DNA of 64,000 bases from an uncultured bacterium. Its GTDB lineage: Bacteria > Bacillota > Limnochordia > DTU080 > JAAYLA01. The notes under the pieces were generated by a model. The model was not told where the DNA came from, did no database searches, and saw only the letters and a list, made by a program, of their open reading frames with translations. This document shows positions 42,403 through 52,035 of the stretch, in pieces (position 1 is the stretch's first letter; the number at the start of each line of letters is the position of its first letter). The position numbers and the translations under genes were made by a program. Location: the NCBI GenBank assembly GCA_937983075.1, contig CALKAQ010000063.1, positions 54,000-117,999 of the forward strand, in the 5' to 3' direction.

Positions 42403-42885
42403 ATGAAACAGTTGGACGATGCCCAAGCAATTGAAGCGCATATTGTACGCGCCCTCGAAGAAGCCGGACACCGTCTCACTGAGCCGAGGCTGCAGCTCAT
42501 TCGCGCTGTTGCCGATCAAAGCGAGCGCCCGTTCACCGGCGAAGCGCTCTACGAAGAGCTCAAAAAAACCGGGTTAGGCAGGGCAACCGTCTTTCGCACC
42601 CTCAAATTGCTGCAAGACCTCGGCGTGCTGTCGCGCCTGCATTTGTTCGACGGCTGCCAGCACTACATCGTCACACCGCACGATGCGCAGCGCGATCACA
42701 GCCATCAAGATCGTCTCATTTGCCGGCAATGCGGCCGGGTAACCTATCTCGATGACTGCCCGATGTCCGAATCCATCGCCCGCATTGCCGAACAGTCCGG
42801 GTACCGCATCGAGTCCCATCATCTCGACATCCTCGGGCTTTGCGCCGACTGCGTGGAAACCGCCGCTTCAAACCGCAAAGCATGA
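42403..42885 (+). CDS. Fur-family metalloregulator, probably Zur
   Basis: The 160-residue protein has a winged-helix domain (about 10-85, with GRATVFRTLKLLQDLG) and a metal-binding dimerisation domain with HDAQRDHSHQDRLICRQCG and a second CxxC near the end. The next genes encode a zinc-type importer, which suggests zinc sensing. No ribosome binding site lies before the ATG, and a TTGCAA/CATCAT promoter-like pair at 42367-42396 would start transcription at or near it, so it may be leaderless. Confidence 0.85.
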   Translation: MKQLDDAQAIEAHIVRALEEAGHRLTEPRLQLIRAVADQSERPFTGEALYEELKKTGLGRATVFRTLKLLQDLGVLSRLHLFDGCQHYIVTPHDAQRDHSHQDRLICRQCGRVTYLDDCPMSESIARIAEQSGYRIESHHLDILGLCADCVETAASNRKA

Positions 42886-42942
42886 AACCTGACAGTGTAT
42901 GCCACGCACACTAACGTCGTGCCGTGTGCGTCGTCCGGAGAC

Positions 42943-42971
42943 TTGACACGTCCTTCACCCGTCTGTATGTT
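42943..42971 (+). promoter_or_regulatory. SigA-type promoter of the znu-type operon
   Basis: TTGACA and TATGTT are separated by exactly 17 bases, about 110 bases before the first gene. Two palindromic operators lie downstream in the leader. Confidence 0.7.
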
Positions 42972-42982
42972 AGAAATAGCAA

Positions 42983-42999
42983 TTGATACAGCGTCTCAA
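42983..42999 (+). promoter_or_regulatory. Fur-family operator, copy 1
   Basis: TTGATACAGCGTCTCAA is a palindrome of the form TTGAnACnnnGTnTCAA. It lies just past the expected transcription start. Confidence 0.65.
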
Positions 43000-43031
43000 T
43001 TTGGTTGCTTCACTCTTTTTTCCGGCCGTTA

Positions 43032-43048
43032 TTGATACTCAGTTTCAA
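43032..43048 (+). promoter_or_regulatory. Fur-family operator, copy 2
   Basis: TTGATACTCAGTTTCAA has the same form as copy 1, with centres 49 bases apart, about 36 bases before the start codon. Confidence 0.65.
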
Positions 43049-43083
43049 TAACGGCCCGCAATGACCTCAAGGAGGCTATGGCG

Positions 43084-44064
43084 ATGCGTTCAGCCCTAAA
43101 ACGGCTTGCAGCGCTTGCCGCACTGGGCGGCGGCATTTTCCTTCTATCGCTCAGCTTGCTGCCGAACCAAGGTGCCAACTTGTTTGCCAAGCCGGCGATT
43201 CGAGTCGTCACAACATCACCTATCTTCGCCGATATGATCCAAAACGTCGGCGGCGATCGCGTGGAAGTGCAATCCATTGTCCCCGTGGGCAGCGATCCCC
43301 ATGCGTTTGACCCTACACCGCGCGAGGCTCGCGCCATCGCTCAGGCGGACATTTTGTTTTTCAACGGCTATCAATTTGAGTCGTGGCTTCAACAACTCAT
43401 CGACAGTGCGGCGTCTCCCCAGCTCATTCGGGTACAGCTTTCCGAAGGGCTCCATCCCCGGCCGCTCGGCTCATATGCCGCTGAACACCACGCCGAGCAT
43501 GGCCCTGCCGAATCGTCGGCCCACCACGGGCATGAGCATCAGCACGGGCCGTACGATCCGCATTTTTGGCTCGACGTCACGCATGCCATGCATTATGTCG
43601 AACGCATTACCGCCGCCTTGCAGGCTCACGATCCGGCAGGCGCCGAAACGTATGCCGAACGTGCCGCAGCGTACTTGAACGAACTGCGTGAGCTCGACAG
43701 CTGGTTCTTCGCACAGATCGACCGCATCCCGCCGGAAAACCGGCGCCTCGTGACGTATCACGATGCTTTTGGCTATATGGCGGAGCGTTACGGATTGCAA
43801 TGGATCGGCGCAGTTGTGCCCAATCCGGAACGCGAGCCATCTGCGCGGGAATTGGCGGATTTGGTGCGACTCGTACGCGAGCTGCAAGTGCCGGCTATCT
43901 TTGCCGAACCGCAAATCAATCCGCGCTTCGTCGAAACCTTGGCGCGCGAAGCGGGCATTGCTGTCGGTACCCTGTACAGCGACACGCTCAGCGCAGAACA
44001 TCCCACCTATATCGAGATGATGCGCGCCAACGCCATGGCCTTGGTGGAGGGATTGTCCCCGTGA
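43084..44064 (+). CDS. znuA: ZnuA-like metal-binding lipoprotein or periplasmic protein
   Basis: The 326-residue solute-binding protein has an N-terminal hydrophobic export segment (about 8-28, without a lipobox Cys) and metal-binding residues in GSDPHAFDPT, DPHFWLD and TYHDAFGY. A long His-rich loop lies at about 135-152 (HHGHEHQHG). The loop is typical of zinc-specific cluster A-I proteins. It delivers Zn(II) to the ABC importer. ATG at 43084 lies eight bases after AAGGAGG; the ATG at 43078 is too close. Confidence 0.9.
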   Translation: MRSALKRLAALAALGGGIFLLSLSLLPNQGANLFAKPAIRVVTTSPIFADMIQNVGGDRVEVQSIVPVGSDPHAFDPTPREARAIAQADILFFNGYQFESWLQQLIDSAASPQLIRVQLSEGLHPRPLGSYAAEHHAEHGPAESSAHHGHEHQHGPYDPHFWLDVTHAMHYVERITAALQAHDPAGAETYAERAAAYLNELRELDSWFFAQIDRIPPENRRLVTYHDAFGYMAERYGLQWIGAVVPNPEREPSARELADLVRLVRELQVPAIFAEPQINPRFVETLAREAGIAVGTLYSDTLSAEHPTYIEMMRANAMALVEGLSP

Positions 44065-44864
44065 CCTCAACGTCCGTCCCGACAAAAAGCAAACGCAACC
44101 CATCAGCCATGCCAGCCGTTGAAGTGGCCAACGTTGCCGTCGCCTTTGACGGACGAACGGTGCTGCGCGACATCAACTGGACGGTTCCGGCCGGACATCT
44201 CGCCGCCATCATCGGACCGAACGGCGGCGGAAAATCGACGCTGCTCCGCACCATCGTCGGACGCGTCCGGCCGACGCGCGGCCACGTGCGCATTTTCGGA
44301 CAAGCTGTGTCCCGCAGCCGCACCGCACTCGCCTATCTGCCGCAAAATGAAGAAATCGATTGGAACTTCCCCATTCGAACTATTGACGTGGTATTGCAGG
44401 GACGCCTCGGGCGGGGCGGTCGGTGGTGGCGCCCCGCCGACCAACTCGACCGGCAGCGTGCGCTCGACGCTCTGGAGCGCGTGCGCCTGCGCTCGGAAGC
44501 CTTGCGCCCGATAGGCGATCTTTCCGGTGGCCAGCGACAGCGCGCCCTGCTCGCCCGCGCGCTGCTGCAGGACGCTTCGCTCATTCTGTTTGACGAACCG
44601 GCGACCGGTCTCGATGCAACAGCGCAGCACGACCTGCTCGACATTTTGAAAGAGCTGCGCGACGAGGGACGGACCGTCATCACCACAACTCACGACCTCG
44701 ACTGCCTGACCGACGGCTTTGACAGCGTCTTGTGCATCCGGGGCGAAGTCATCTGCCAAGGTCACCCGAGAGAAGTGCTGACGTCTGACAACTTGCTGCG
44801 GATTTTCGGCCGCCACATCCCGCTTGTGACGACGGATGGCGAGGTGACCATCGATCATGATTGA
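44061..44864 (+). CDS. znuC: Metal ABC transporter ATPase (ZnuC type)
   Basis: The 267-residue ATPase has Walker A GPNGGGKST, Q-loop LPQNEEIDW, signature LSGGQRQR, Walker B LILFDEPATGLD and switch TTTHDL. The NEEIDWNFP stretch after the Q-loop is typical of Mn/Zn importers. The GTG start overlaps znuA by four bases (GTGA), with GGAGGG ten bases upstream; ATG at 44110 is an alternative. Confidence 0.9.
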   Translation: MTSTSVPTKSKRNPSAMPAVEVANVAVAFDGRTVLRDINWTVPAGHLAAIIGPNGGGKSTLLRTIVGRVRPTRGHVRIFGQAVSRSRTALAYLPQNEEIDWNFPIRTIDVVLQGRLGRGGRWWRPADQLDRQRALDALERVRLRSEALRPIGDLSGGQRQRALLARALLQDASLILFDEPATGLDATAQHDLLDILKELRDEGRTVITTTHDLDCLTDGFDSVLCIRGEVICQGHPREVLTSDNLLRIFGRHIPLVTTDGEVTIDHD

Positions 44865-45690
44865 GCTGCTGCTTGAGCCGTTCAGCCTCGGATTTATGTC
44901 GCGGGCGTTCATCGGTGTGTCCCTGATTGCCATCCTCGCTGGCATACTCGGCACCTTCATGGTGCTGCGCGGTTTGGCTCTCATGGGCGAGGCGATTGCC
45001 CACGCCTCATTTGGCGGGCTTGCACTCGCCATGTATTTGGGCTGGCCGTTGCAAGCAGGTGCACTGCTGCTCGGTCTTGCGACCGCCGCGGTTGTCGCTC
45101 TGTTGAGCCGCTCCACACGTCTGAAAGCCGACTCCTCCCTTGCGATCTTGCTGACGGGGGGCTTCTCCCTCGGCATCCTCGGCCTCTATTTGCAGGGAGC
45201 GTACGGCAGCGACCTCAACAGCTTGCTCCTTGGCTCCGTGTTGGCCATTCAACGGAGCGACCTCTATTGGATTGTCGGTGCGGTCATTCTGGCAGGGGTA
45301 ATTGTCCTCGTCGGTTTTCAGCATCTTGTTTACATTTCGTTTGACCCGGGCGGTGCTGAAGCTTCCGGACTTCCCGTCACTTGGCTGCAGATGCTTTTGC
45401 TTTCCCTCATCGCCCTGTGCATTGTTATCGCGCTGCAGGCGATCGGCGTCATTTTGGTCGTCGCGCTGCTGATTACACCGGCAGCCACTGCGGCGCTCAT
45501 CACTCGTCAAATCGGCAGGATGATCGGACTTGCGGTGTTGTTCGGACTGATCGGTTCGTGGATCGGGCTCTACCTTTCGTATTACATCTCGCTTCCGTCG
45601 GGCGCCACCATTGTTGCGGTGCTGTGCGGGCAGTTTGCACTCGTTTTCGCCTTGCAACGCTTCGTAGCGCGGCTGCGTCCCGTAAGCTGA
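44857..45690 (+). CDS. znuB: Metal ABC transporter permease (ZnuB type)
   Basis: The 277-residue permease has eight to nine hydrophobic helices. The N-terminal FMVLRGLALMGEAIAHASFGG and central FDPGGAEASGLPV segments are typical of the Zn/Mn ABC-3 permease family. It overlaps znuC by eight bases and completes the importer. Confidence 0.92.
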   Translation: MIELLLEPFSLGFMSRAFIGVSLIAILAGILGTFMVLRGLALMGEAIAHASFGGLALAMYLGWPLQAGALLLGLATAAVVALLSRSTRLKADSSLAILLTGGFSLGILGLYLQGAYGSDLNSLLLGSVLAIQRSDLYWIVGAVILAGVIVLVGFQHLVYISFDPGGAEASGLPVTWLQMLLLSLIALCIVIALQAIGVILVVALLITPAATAALITRQIGRMIGLAVLFGLIGSWIGLYLSYYISLPSGATIVAVLCGQFALVFALQRFVARLRPVS

Positions 45691-45713
45691 ACGCTCATTC
45701 GCATCTGCCGCCC

Positions 45714-47543
45714 CTATCCTTTCTTCTGCTGACTGTGGCGTTTCGTTCGGTCCAAGATCGCTTTGCGCAGGCGGATGGCCTTTGGTGTCACCTCGACGAG
45801 CTCATCGAGAGCGATAAACGCAAGCGCATCTTCAAGGCTCAGACGCCGCGGCGCATCGAGGCGTTCGGTAATTTCCGCGGTGCTCGAGCGCATATTGTCA
45901 ACTTTCCGCTTGCGAGCGATGTTGACGTCCAAATCTTGCGGACGCGAGTTTTCCCCGATGATCATTCCTTCGTAAACTTCGGTCCCGGGCTCGATAAACA
46001 AACGAGCGCGCTCTTGAATATTGGCAATCGCGTAGGCCGTCGCCGTCCCGGCCTCCCAAGCGACGACGCTGCCGTTGACCCGGTCCTGAATTTCGCCCCG
46101 ATGCGGCCCGTACGCGTGGAACGAATGATGCAAAACGCCTTGCCCTTTCGTTTCCGTCAGGAAGCGATTGCGAAAACCGACCAAGCCGCGTGCAGGCACA
46201 ATAAAGACGAGGCGTGAAGTGCCGTTGGCTTGGCTCTGCATGTCCAACATTTCGCCTTTGCGAGCGCCCAAGAGTTCAATGACCGTTCCCGCATGCTCCG
46301 TCGGAACCTCGATGTTCACCAATTCGAGCGGTTCTTGCAGCTGACCGTCGATGCACTTGAGCACCGGCTGCGGCTTGGAAACGGTAAACTCGTAGCCTTC
46401 TCGGCGCATGGTTTCAATCAAGACGCTGAGATGCAGTTCGCCGCGGCCGCGCACTTCAAACGCATCCGGGCTTTCCGTCTCGCTCACCTGCAGGGCGACA
46501 TCGTTGCGGGCTGCACGCAGCAGCCGTTCACGCAGCTGACGCGATGTGACGTAGCTGCCGTCGCGCCCGGCCAAAGGACCGTCATTGACACGAAAGACAA
46601 CCGTAATGGTGGGCTCATCGACCGTCAAAGCCGGCAGCGGCTCCGGATGTTCTTGATCGACGATGGTATCACCGATGGAGATCGATTCCATTCCCGCGAC
46701 AGCGACAATTTCGCCCGCTTCCGCACTTTCAACGGGTTCGCGGCGTAGCTGCGAAAACGTGTACAGGTGAGCCACGCGGCCTTGGCGCACGCCTTCGGCG
46801 TCGCTGCGGCATATGCCCACTTGCATGCCGCGCCGGATGACGCCCCGCTGAATGCGGCCCAAAGCAATGCGCCCCACGTAATCGTCATAATCGAGGTTGG
46901 TGACCATCAGCTGCAGCGGCCCTTGCTCCACTTGAGGCGGCGGTACGTGCCTGATGATGCAATCGAGCAGCGGCTGAACGCCCCGTTCCCCGGTCGTGCC
47001 CAGGCTCGCCAGTGCTTCATCCAAATCATCGGCGGCCAGACCGTCCCGGGCAACGCCCCACAATACGGGAAAGTCGGCTTGGGCGTCGTCAGCTCCTAAG
47101 TCGAGGAACAACTCGAGCACCTCGTCCCAAACTTCCAGCGGGCGTGCATCTTTCCGGTCGATTTTATTGATAAAGACGATTGGCTTTAAACCTCGGGAAA
47201 GAGCTTTCTGCAGGACATAACGCGTTTGCGGCATCGGCCCTTCGGCTGCGTCAACGACAAGCAGCGCACCGTCCACCATCCCCATGGTGCGCTCCACTTC
47301 GCCGCCAAAGTCGGCGTGGCCCGGCGTATCGACGATGTTGATTTTTACTCCGTTGTAGAAGACGGCGGTATTTTTGGCGAGTATGGTGATGCCGCGCTCA
47401 CGCTCGAGGTCGTGGCTGTCGAGGATGCGCTCTTCCGTTTCTTGATGCTCACGGAAGACGCCGGTTTGCTTCAGGATCGCGTCGACGAGCGTTGTTTTTC
47501 CGTGATCAACGTGGGCGATGATAGCGATGTTCCGGATGTTCAT
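45714..47543 (-). CDS. typA: TypA/BipA ribosome-associated GTPase
   Basis: The 609-residue GTPase has G1 [10 protein letters not shown]2 RERGITI, G3 DTPGHADF and G4 NKID. Translation-factor domains follow, and the C-terminal BipA domain contains [17 protein letters not shown] and [14 protein letters not shown]. It binds 70S or 30S ribosomes and helps assembly under stress or cold. ATG at 47543 starts the conserved MNIRNIAII; upstream in-frame codons lack homology. Confidence 0.95.
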   Translation of the reverse strand: MNIRNIAIIAHVDHGKTTLVDAILKQTGVFREHQETEERILDSHDLERERGITILAKNTAVFYNGVKINIVDTPGHADFGGEVERTMGMVDGALLVVDAAEGPMPQTRYVLQKALSRGLKPIVFINKIDRKDARPLEVWDEVLELFLDLGADDAQADFPVLWGVARDGLAADDLDEALASLGTTGERGVQPLLDCIIRHVPPPQVEQGPLQLMVTNLDYDDYVGRIALGRIQRGVIRRGMQVGICRSDAEGVRQGRVAHLYTFSQLRREPVESAEAGEIVAVAGMESISIGDTIVDQEHPEPLPALTVDEPTITVVFRVNDGPLAGRDGSYVTSRQLRERLLRAARNDVALQVSETESPDAFEVRGRGELHLSVLIETMRREGYEFTVSKPQPVLKCIDGQLQEPLELVNIEVPTEHAGTVIELLGARKGEMLDMQSQANGTSRLVFIVPARGLVGFRNRFLTETKGQGVLHHSFHAYGPHRGEIQDRVNGSVVAWEAGTATAYAIANIQERARLFIEPGTEVYEGMIIGENSRPQDLDVNIARKRKVDNMRSSTAEITERLDAPRRLSLEDALAFIALDELVEVTPKAIRLRKAILDRTKRHSQQKKG

Positions 47544-47613
47544 GCGGGCGAGCCGGCCCCCCAAAGGCAAATCCTGTCCAGAGGAACAGCATAGCCGAGA
47601 GATGCACACGGCG

Positions 47614-48621
47614 TCAAGCGATCGCTTCCACCTCGAACCACATCTTCCCGACAAAACGCTGACCGGGCTGCAGCTCGATCACTCCGGCGTCAATGCCGCG
47701 TGCTGCCAAATTGAAGGCATCGGTTGGACACGTGTACGGCTCGAAGCACACAAAGGAGCCGTCCCGCGGTGCGTAAATCACCCATTCCCGAAACTGCCGA
47801 TCGGCACCGCACGTCAATGCAATGCCGCGGGCATGATCGAACAGACGGCACGCGGAACCGTCGTCGTCGAATCGGACCGCGGTGAACACATCGTCGAGCA
47901 CCACATCACCCAGTGGCCGCAGCGTGCGAAAATCGAGTTCGGGCGGCAGATCGAGAATGCGCCCCGTGGGCAGCGGTTCGTCGCCTTCGGTCTCCCAGCG
48001 TGCCGCGGCGGGAATTTCAATTTCACATTGTTTGCGATTGCCTATCACAAAATAGGGGTGCGTGCCGAAACCGAGAGGCATGACCTCATCGCTTTTGTTT
48101 GTGACCGTCGCTTCGATGTCCAACCGCTCGCCACGCAAGCGATAGGTGATCGTCGCTTCAAACGGCCAAGGCCAAACCGCGCTTACCGCTGCGTGAGCCG
48201 TTGAGTCAAAGCTGCAAGTGACCGCCGCACCGTCGCCGTCGACACACTGGTCGAGCACTTTCCATCCCCTTGTGTGAACGAGGCCGTGAATGGCATTGCC
48301 GGCGCGGTTCGCGTGGAGCTGAATCTCGCGGCCGCGGAACGCAAAGCGGGCTTCACGTACCCGGTTGGGAAACGGGCATAGAACGGGCACCCCGCCTCCG
48401 GTACCGCTGACAGACAATTTGGTCAGCTCGGGCGGATACAAAATGTCCAGTTGCTGTTGATCACGCTGCACGGAAAACGCCACGCAATTGGCGCCAAATT
48501 CAGGCAATATGAGGGCGCTTGCCCCGCTTGCCTCATCGATCAGTCGAATGCCGCGCTGACCGCGGTACGACCCGGTTGCAATACGAAAGCGACGTTCTAA
48601 ATCAATGGCCCCGATACTCAA
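47614..48621 (-). CDS. Aldose 1-epimerase (mutarotase) family protein
   Basis: The 335-residue beta-sandwich protein shows NRAGNAIHGLVHTRGW and GTHPYF (active-site His pair) and FEPYTCPTDAFN (active-site Glu). It interconverts alpha and beta anomers of a sugar. The TTG start at 48621 has only a weak purine-rich site (GTGGGG), so the true start could be further in. It precedes typA on the same strand. Confidence 0.85.
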   Translation of the reverse strand: MSIGAIDLERRFRIATGSYRGQRGIRLIDEASGASALILPEFGANCVAFSVQRDQQQLDILYPPELTKLSVSGTGGGVPVLCPFPNRVREARFAFRGREIQLHANRAGNAIHGLVHTRGWKVLDQCVDGDGAAVTCSFDSTAHAAVSAVWPWPFEATITYRLRGERLDIEATVTNKSDEVMPLGFGTHPYFVIGNRKQCEIEIPAAARWETEGDEPLPTGRILDLPPELDFRTLRPLGDVVLDDVFTAVRFDDDGSACRLFDHARGIALTCGADRQFREWVIYAPRDGSFVCFEPYTCPTDAFNLAARGIDAGVIELQPGQRFVGKMWFEVEAIA

Positions 48622-48802
48622 AACTGCTTGACCCCACTTTCCGACTTGTAGGACTTCGCCGTCTCAACGATTCACTCCTGCTCGCCCGCGCGTTGAAATG
48701 ACGCAGGAACCGCGGGCTCACGTCGCGAATTAATATGGCACCGGGAGATCAATGACTTTGAATATACTGACGGTATCAGCCTGGGGAAAGGGGATGGGCA
48801 AT

Positions 48803-49474
48803 GTGCGCTCGACGTCGATTGGCGGTTGGATGCTAGGCGGTGCAGCACTGCTCGTGTTATTGGGCATCTCATATTTCATGGATTCTGCCGGCGCATTCGT
48901 CACGCGTACGCTGCTTCCCGTTGCGGGCGGTCTCGCGCTGATGGTCGGTTTGGTGCTGACGGTGATCGGGCTCCGGCTCATCCGGGCTGCGCAGGTGCAT
49001 TCCCGCTCCACGCAGCTGGCCATTCTCCGACGCATCCAAGAGACACCGCGAAAGCTGGCCGCCCATTCCGAGAGGTCCGAAAAAGCGGCCACCGAGCGCC
49101 ACGCCGCCTGCCCCATACAGCCTACCGCAAGTCTTTTCAATTACGCCGCCCATTTGTCTGACGATCTGCCGGAAATGCTCAGCCGCTACATTGCGCTCGG
49201 CAGGGCTCACTACGCCCGCAACGACAAACCCAAGGCCGCCGATATGCTGCACCGGGCCATCACCCTTTATCCCGAACACAAAGAAGGCTACCGCGAACTG
49301 GCTGCCTTTTACGTCCGCGAGAGGGCTCTTGAGCGGGCCATGGAGTACGTCGCTCAAGCCATCCAGGTCGATCCGTCCGCCCGGCGCGACTTCCTGGAAG
49401 ACCCTTTGTTTGACGCTTTGCGGGACGCCGAGCAAACGCACGATTGGTTTGAACGCCTGCTGTCGCCTTCTTGA
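48803..49474 (+). CDS. TPR-repeat membrane protein
   Basis: The 223-residue protein has two membrane helices near the N-terminus (about 9-25 and 35-58), a coiled, charged linker, and two to three TPR units (about 130-200: YIALGRAHYARNDKPKAADMLHRAI and following). It probably scaffolds other proteins at the membrane; partners are unknown. GTG at 48803 follows AAAGGGG at nine bases; ATG at 48794 abuts the site. Confidence 0.75.
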   Translation: MRSTSIGGWMLGGAALLVLLGISYFMDSAGAFVTRTLLPVAGGLALMVGLVLTVIGLRLIRAAQVHSRSTQLAILRRIQETPRKLAAHSERSEKAATERHAACPIQPTASLFNYAAHLSDDLPEMLSRYIALGRAHYARNDKPKAADMLHRAITLYPEHKEGYRELAAFYVRERALERAMEYVAQAIQVDPSARRDFLEDPLFDALRDAEQTHDWFERLLSPS

Positions 49475-49485
49475 GCGAACGGTTG

Positions 49486-50841
49486 TCAGCCCGAACGGTT
49501 CCGGAGCTCCATATCCACCAGCTGCAAAAGCGTTGCCCGTTCGTTCAAGGAAGGGTCTTCCAACACCCGTTCGAGCAGCGCATTTAATATGTCGCCGACC
49601 AACGGTCCGGGCGGAATACCGGCGCGCTCCATCACATCGTGCCCGTTGATCGCCAGGTCACGTACGGTAAACGCGCTTTCTTCGGCAAGCACTTCGTCGA
49701 GCAGGGCTTCCAAGCGGCGCGGGAACGAATTTTCGGCATCATCGCCGCCGCTTGCCACATGATCGGCGCGCCGCAGCGCGACCAAATCACGCACCCACTC
49801 TTCACCATAAGCGCCAACCCAACGGCGGACCGCTTTTTTGGTCACATCGCCTTCGACCATGTGCATGTGCACCAATGACGCGACATGCCCGGTGAACCGC
49901 TTTTCCATGCGCAAGCGCTGACACGCCCGGCGGACGATTTCTTCTCCCGCCCGTTCATGGCCGTGAAACACCACACGACCGTCTGGCAGTTCCCGGCGTG
50001 TAGTCATTTTGCCGACATCGTGAAACAGCGCGGCCAAGCGCACGGCCGCCCGCGGCGGCGTTTCCTCCGTCGTGCGGATGAGATGGGCAAGAAGCGTCGG
50101 AGCGCCAGGCTTCATTTGAGGCAGCTTGTCCGCTCCTCTGAGTTCCGGCAGCACTCGCTCCAACAAGCCCACTTCGTACAGCAGCCAAAGGGCCTCGCCT
50201 ACGTTCGCACCGACAAGCAGCCCGAGGAGCTCGTCACGAATGCGCTCTGCACTCAAGAAACGCACTCGGTCGACCTCTTCTTCCATCGCGATGCGAGTGC
50301 GGTATTCAACGGCGAAACCCAGTGCAGCGACAAACCGCACCGCCCGGAGCATGCGGAGTGCGTCCTCCCGAAAGCGCTCTTCCGGCACGCCTACGGTGCG
50401 AATAATTTCCCGGGCAATATCGTCGACGCCGCCAAACGGATCGACCACACGCTGTGAGCGCATATCGTAAGCAATCGCATTCATAGTGAAGTCGCGCCGT
50501 GCCAAATCTTCTTCGATGGTCGACGCAAACTCGACATAGGCAGGCCGGCGACCGTCTTCATAGGCGAAATCTTTCCGGAAGGTCGTCACTTCCACCGGCT
50601 CGGGCGCCAACACGACGACAGTGCCAAATGCAGCTCCCACCCGATAGGTGCGCTCGAACATGCTCGCTACGGTATCCGGGCGTGCGTCCGTTGCGAGGTC
50701 CCAATCGTTGGGCTGGCGGCCGAGCAGCAAATCGCGCAGGCAGCCGCCGACGAGATACGACTGATAGCCTGATTGCAGCAGTCTGTCGCTTACACACCGA
50801 ACCGAAGACGGGATCGCGTTCCGGGACACACGCAATGACAC
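49486..50841 (-). CDS. CCA-adding tRNA nucleotidyltransferase / polyA polymerase family
   Basis: The 451-residue class II nucleotidyltransferase has LVGGCLRDLLLGRQPNDWDLATDA (the GG/DxD catalytic motif), the RRDFTMNAIAYD and ERFREDALRMLRAVRF motifs, and a C-terminal HD domain with LFHDVGK and HGHERAG. It probably adds or repairs tRNA 3' CCA. GTG at 50841 lies about 11 bases after AGGAGGGG. It may be co-transcribed with the zinc-ribbon gene just upstream. Confidence 0.9.
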   Translation of the reverse strand: MSLRVSRNAIPSSVRCVSDRLLQSGYQSYLVGGCLRDLLLGRQPNDWDLATDARPDTVASMFERTYRVGAAFGTVVVLAPEPVEVTTFRKDFAYEDGRRPAYVEFASTIEEDLARRDFTMNAIAYDMRSQRVVDPFGGVDDIAREIIRTVGVPEERFREDALRMLRAVRFVAALGFAVEYRTRIAMEEEVDRVRFLSAERIRDELLGLLVGANVGEALWLLYEVGLLERVLPELRGADKLPQMKPGAPTLLAHLIRTTEETPPRAAVRLAALFHDVGKMTTRRELPDGRVVFHGHERAGEEIVRRACQRLRMEKRFTGHVASLVHMHMVEGDVTKKAVRRWVGAYGEEWVRDLVALRRADHVASGGDDAENSFPRRLEALLDEVLAEESAFTVRDLAINGHDVMERAGIPPGPLVGDILNALLERVLEDPSLNERATLLQLVDMELRNRSG

Positions 50842-50848
50842 GCCGCGA

Positions 50849-51130
50849 CTACCCCTCCTGTATCGCTCGGTCCGCCGGCGTTTCGCCGCGGTCGGGACAA
50901 AGCGGGTTGAAGCAGCGCAAGACAAACTCCGCCCCACCCACTTTCCCGTTCACACTCGTCCGCTCAATATGAACAAATACTTTGGGGCCGCCGCACGCTT
51001 GGCAGTCGTGTTCCTCGCTGTGCGAACCGCACTCGGTATCTCCGCACACAAAGACGAGACCCATGTTTTCCACCTCACCGCTGGCGACCAACGTTCCGCC
51101 GCATACCGGACATTCGAGATTCGTAGGCAA
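50849..51130 (-). CDS. Small zinc-ribbon protein
   Basis: The 93-residue protein is not assigned to a family. It has CPVCGG, then a CGDTECGS and CQACGG group, and a final CFNPLCPD, giving four CxxC-type pairs for two probable zinc sites. It could be a nucleic-acid or protein adaptor. TTG at 51130 is six bases after AAAGGTGG; GTG at 51181 is possible. It lies seven bases from the CCA-adding enzyme gene. Confidence 0.65.
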   Translation of the reverse strand: MPTNLECPVCGGTLVASGEVENMGLVFVCGDTECGSHSEEHDCQACGGPKVFVHIERTSVNGKVGGAEFVLRCFNPLCPDRGETPADRAIQEG

Positions 51131-51220
51131 TTTGCCCCACCTTTCCTTCGTACACTTCGGCGAAGCCTTCGGCTCATCCACTGACGAATCCTGCCACACA
51201 CCCCGCCTTTGCCACAACGC

Positions 51221-51248
51221 TTACAATTCCGAGTGGCTATGGTATAAT
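51221..51248 (+). promoter_or_regulatory. Promoter of the superoxide dismutase gene
   Basis: TTACAA and TATAAT are separated by 16 bases, about 98 bases before the start codon. Confidence 0.65.
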
Positions 51249-51345
51249 AAAGAAGCGTGCACGAAGTCGCAACAGCAAATACCTTGCTGACCGCCTCTAG
51301 CAGCGCATCCAAGTAAATTCAACAACTCACTAGGGAGGGTTCCCA

Positions 51346-51960
51346 ATGGCACACGAACTGCCACAGCTTCCGTATCCAGCCAACGCTCTTGAGCCACATA
51401 TCGACGAGCAAACCATGCTGATTCACCACGGCAAGCACCACAATACGTATGTGACCAACTTAAACAAAGCGCTCGAAGGTCATCCCGAACTGCAAAACAA
51501 GAGCGTTGAAGAGCTGATCGCCGACTTGGACAGCGTTCCGGAGAGCATTCGGACCGCAGTACGGAACAATGGCGGTGGCCACGCCAACCACTCACTCTTC
51601 TGGCAGCTCATGAGCCCCAATGGCGGAGGCGAACCGAAAGGGGCTGTAGCCGATGCGATCAACAGCACCTTCGGCAGCTTCGAAAAGTTCAAAGAAGAAT
51701 TCACCGCCGCCGCTTTGGGCCGTTTCGGGTCTGGCTGGGCATGGCTTGTGGTTGATAAGTCGGGTAACCTGAAGGTGACAAGCACGCCAAACCAAGACTC
51801 GCCGCTCATGGAAGGCGAAACGCCCATTCTCGGTCTCGACGTCTGGGAACACGCCTACTACTTAAAGTACCAGAACCGTCGTCCCGACTATGTGGCGGCA
51901 TTCTGGAACGTCGTCGACTGGGATAAGGTGAACAGCCTGTACGAACAAGCGAAGAAGTAA
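51346..51960 (+). CDS. sodA: Manganese-type superoxide dismutase
   Basis: The 204-residue enzyme has the metal ligands His in LIHHGKHH, His in [10 protein letters not shown], and Asp/His in [19 protein letters not shown]. The NQDSPL stretch places the outer-sphere Gln as in Mn rather than Fe enzymes. It converts superoxide to oxygen and peroxide. GGGAGGG precedes the ATG. It ends at a strong bidirectional terminator. Confidence 0.95.
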   Translation: MAHELPQLPYPANALEPHIDEQTMLIHHGKHHNTYVTNLNKALEGHPELQNKSVEELIADLDSVPESIRTAVRNNGGGHANHSLFWQLMSPNGGGEPKGAVADAINSTFGSFEKFKEEFTAAALGRFGSGWAWLVVDKSGNLKVTSTPNQDSPLMEGETPILGLDVWEHAYYLKYQNRRPDYVAAFWNVVDWDKVNSLYEQAKK

Positions 51961-51993
51961 TTGGCAACAGGCAAAACGCGAGCACGGTCTACC

Positions 51994-52031
51994 AGCAAAA
52001 AAGAGGCTCTGCAGGAAAGCCTCTTTTTTGC
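51994..52031. terminator. Bidirectional intrinsic terminator between sodA and cwlD
   Basis: GCAAAAAAGAGGCT pairs with AGCCTCTTTTTTGC across a ten-base loop. A and T runs on both arms suit the two convergent genes. Confidence 0.85.
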
Positions 52032-52035
52032 TTCT

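Noticed and set aside
44103..45176. Long open frame antisense to znuC and znuB
   Set aside because: It spans two real overlapping genes and shows low-complexity composition without motifs.
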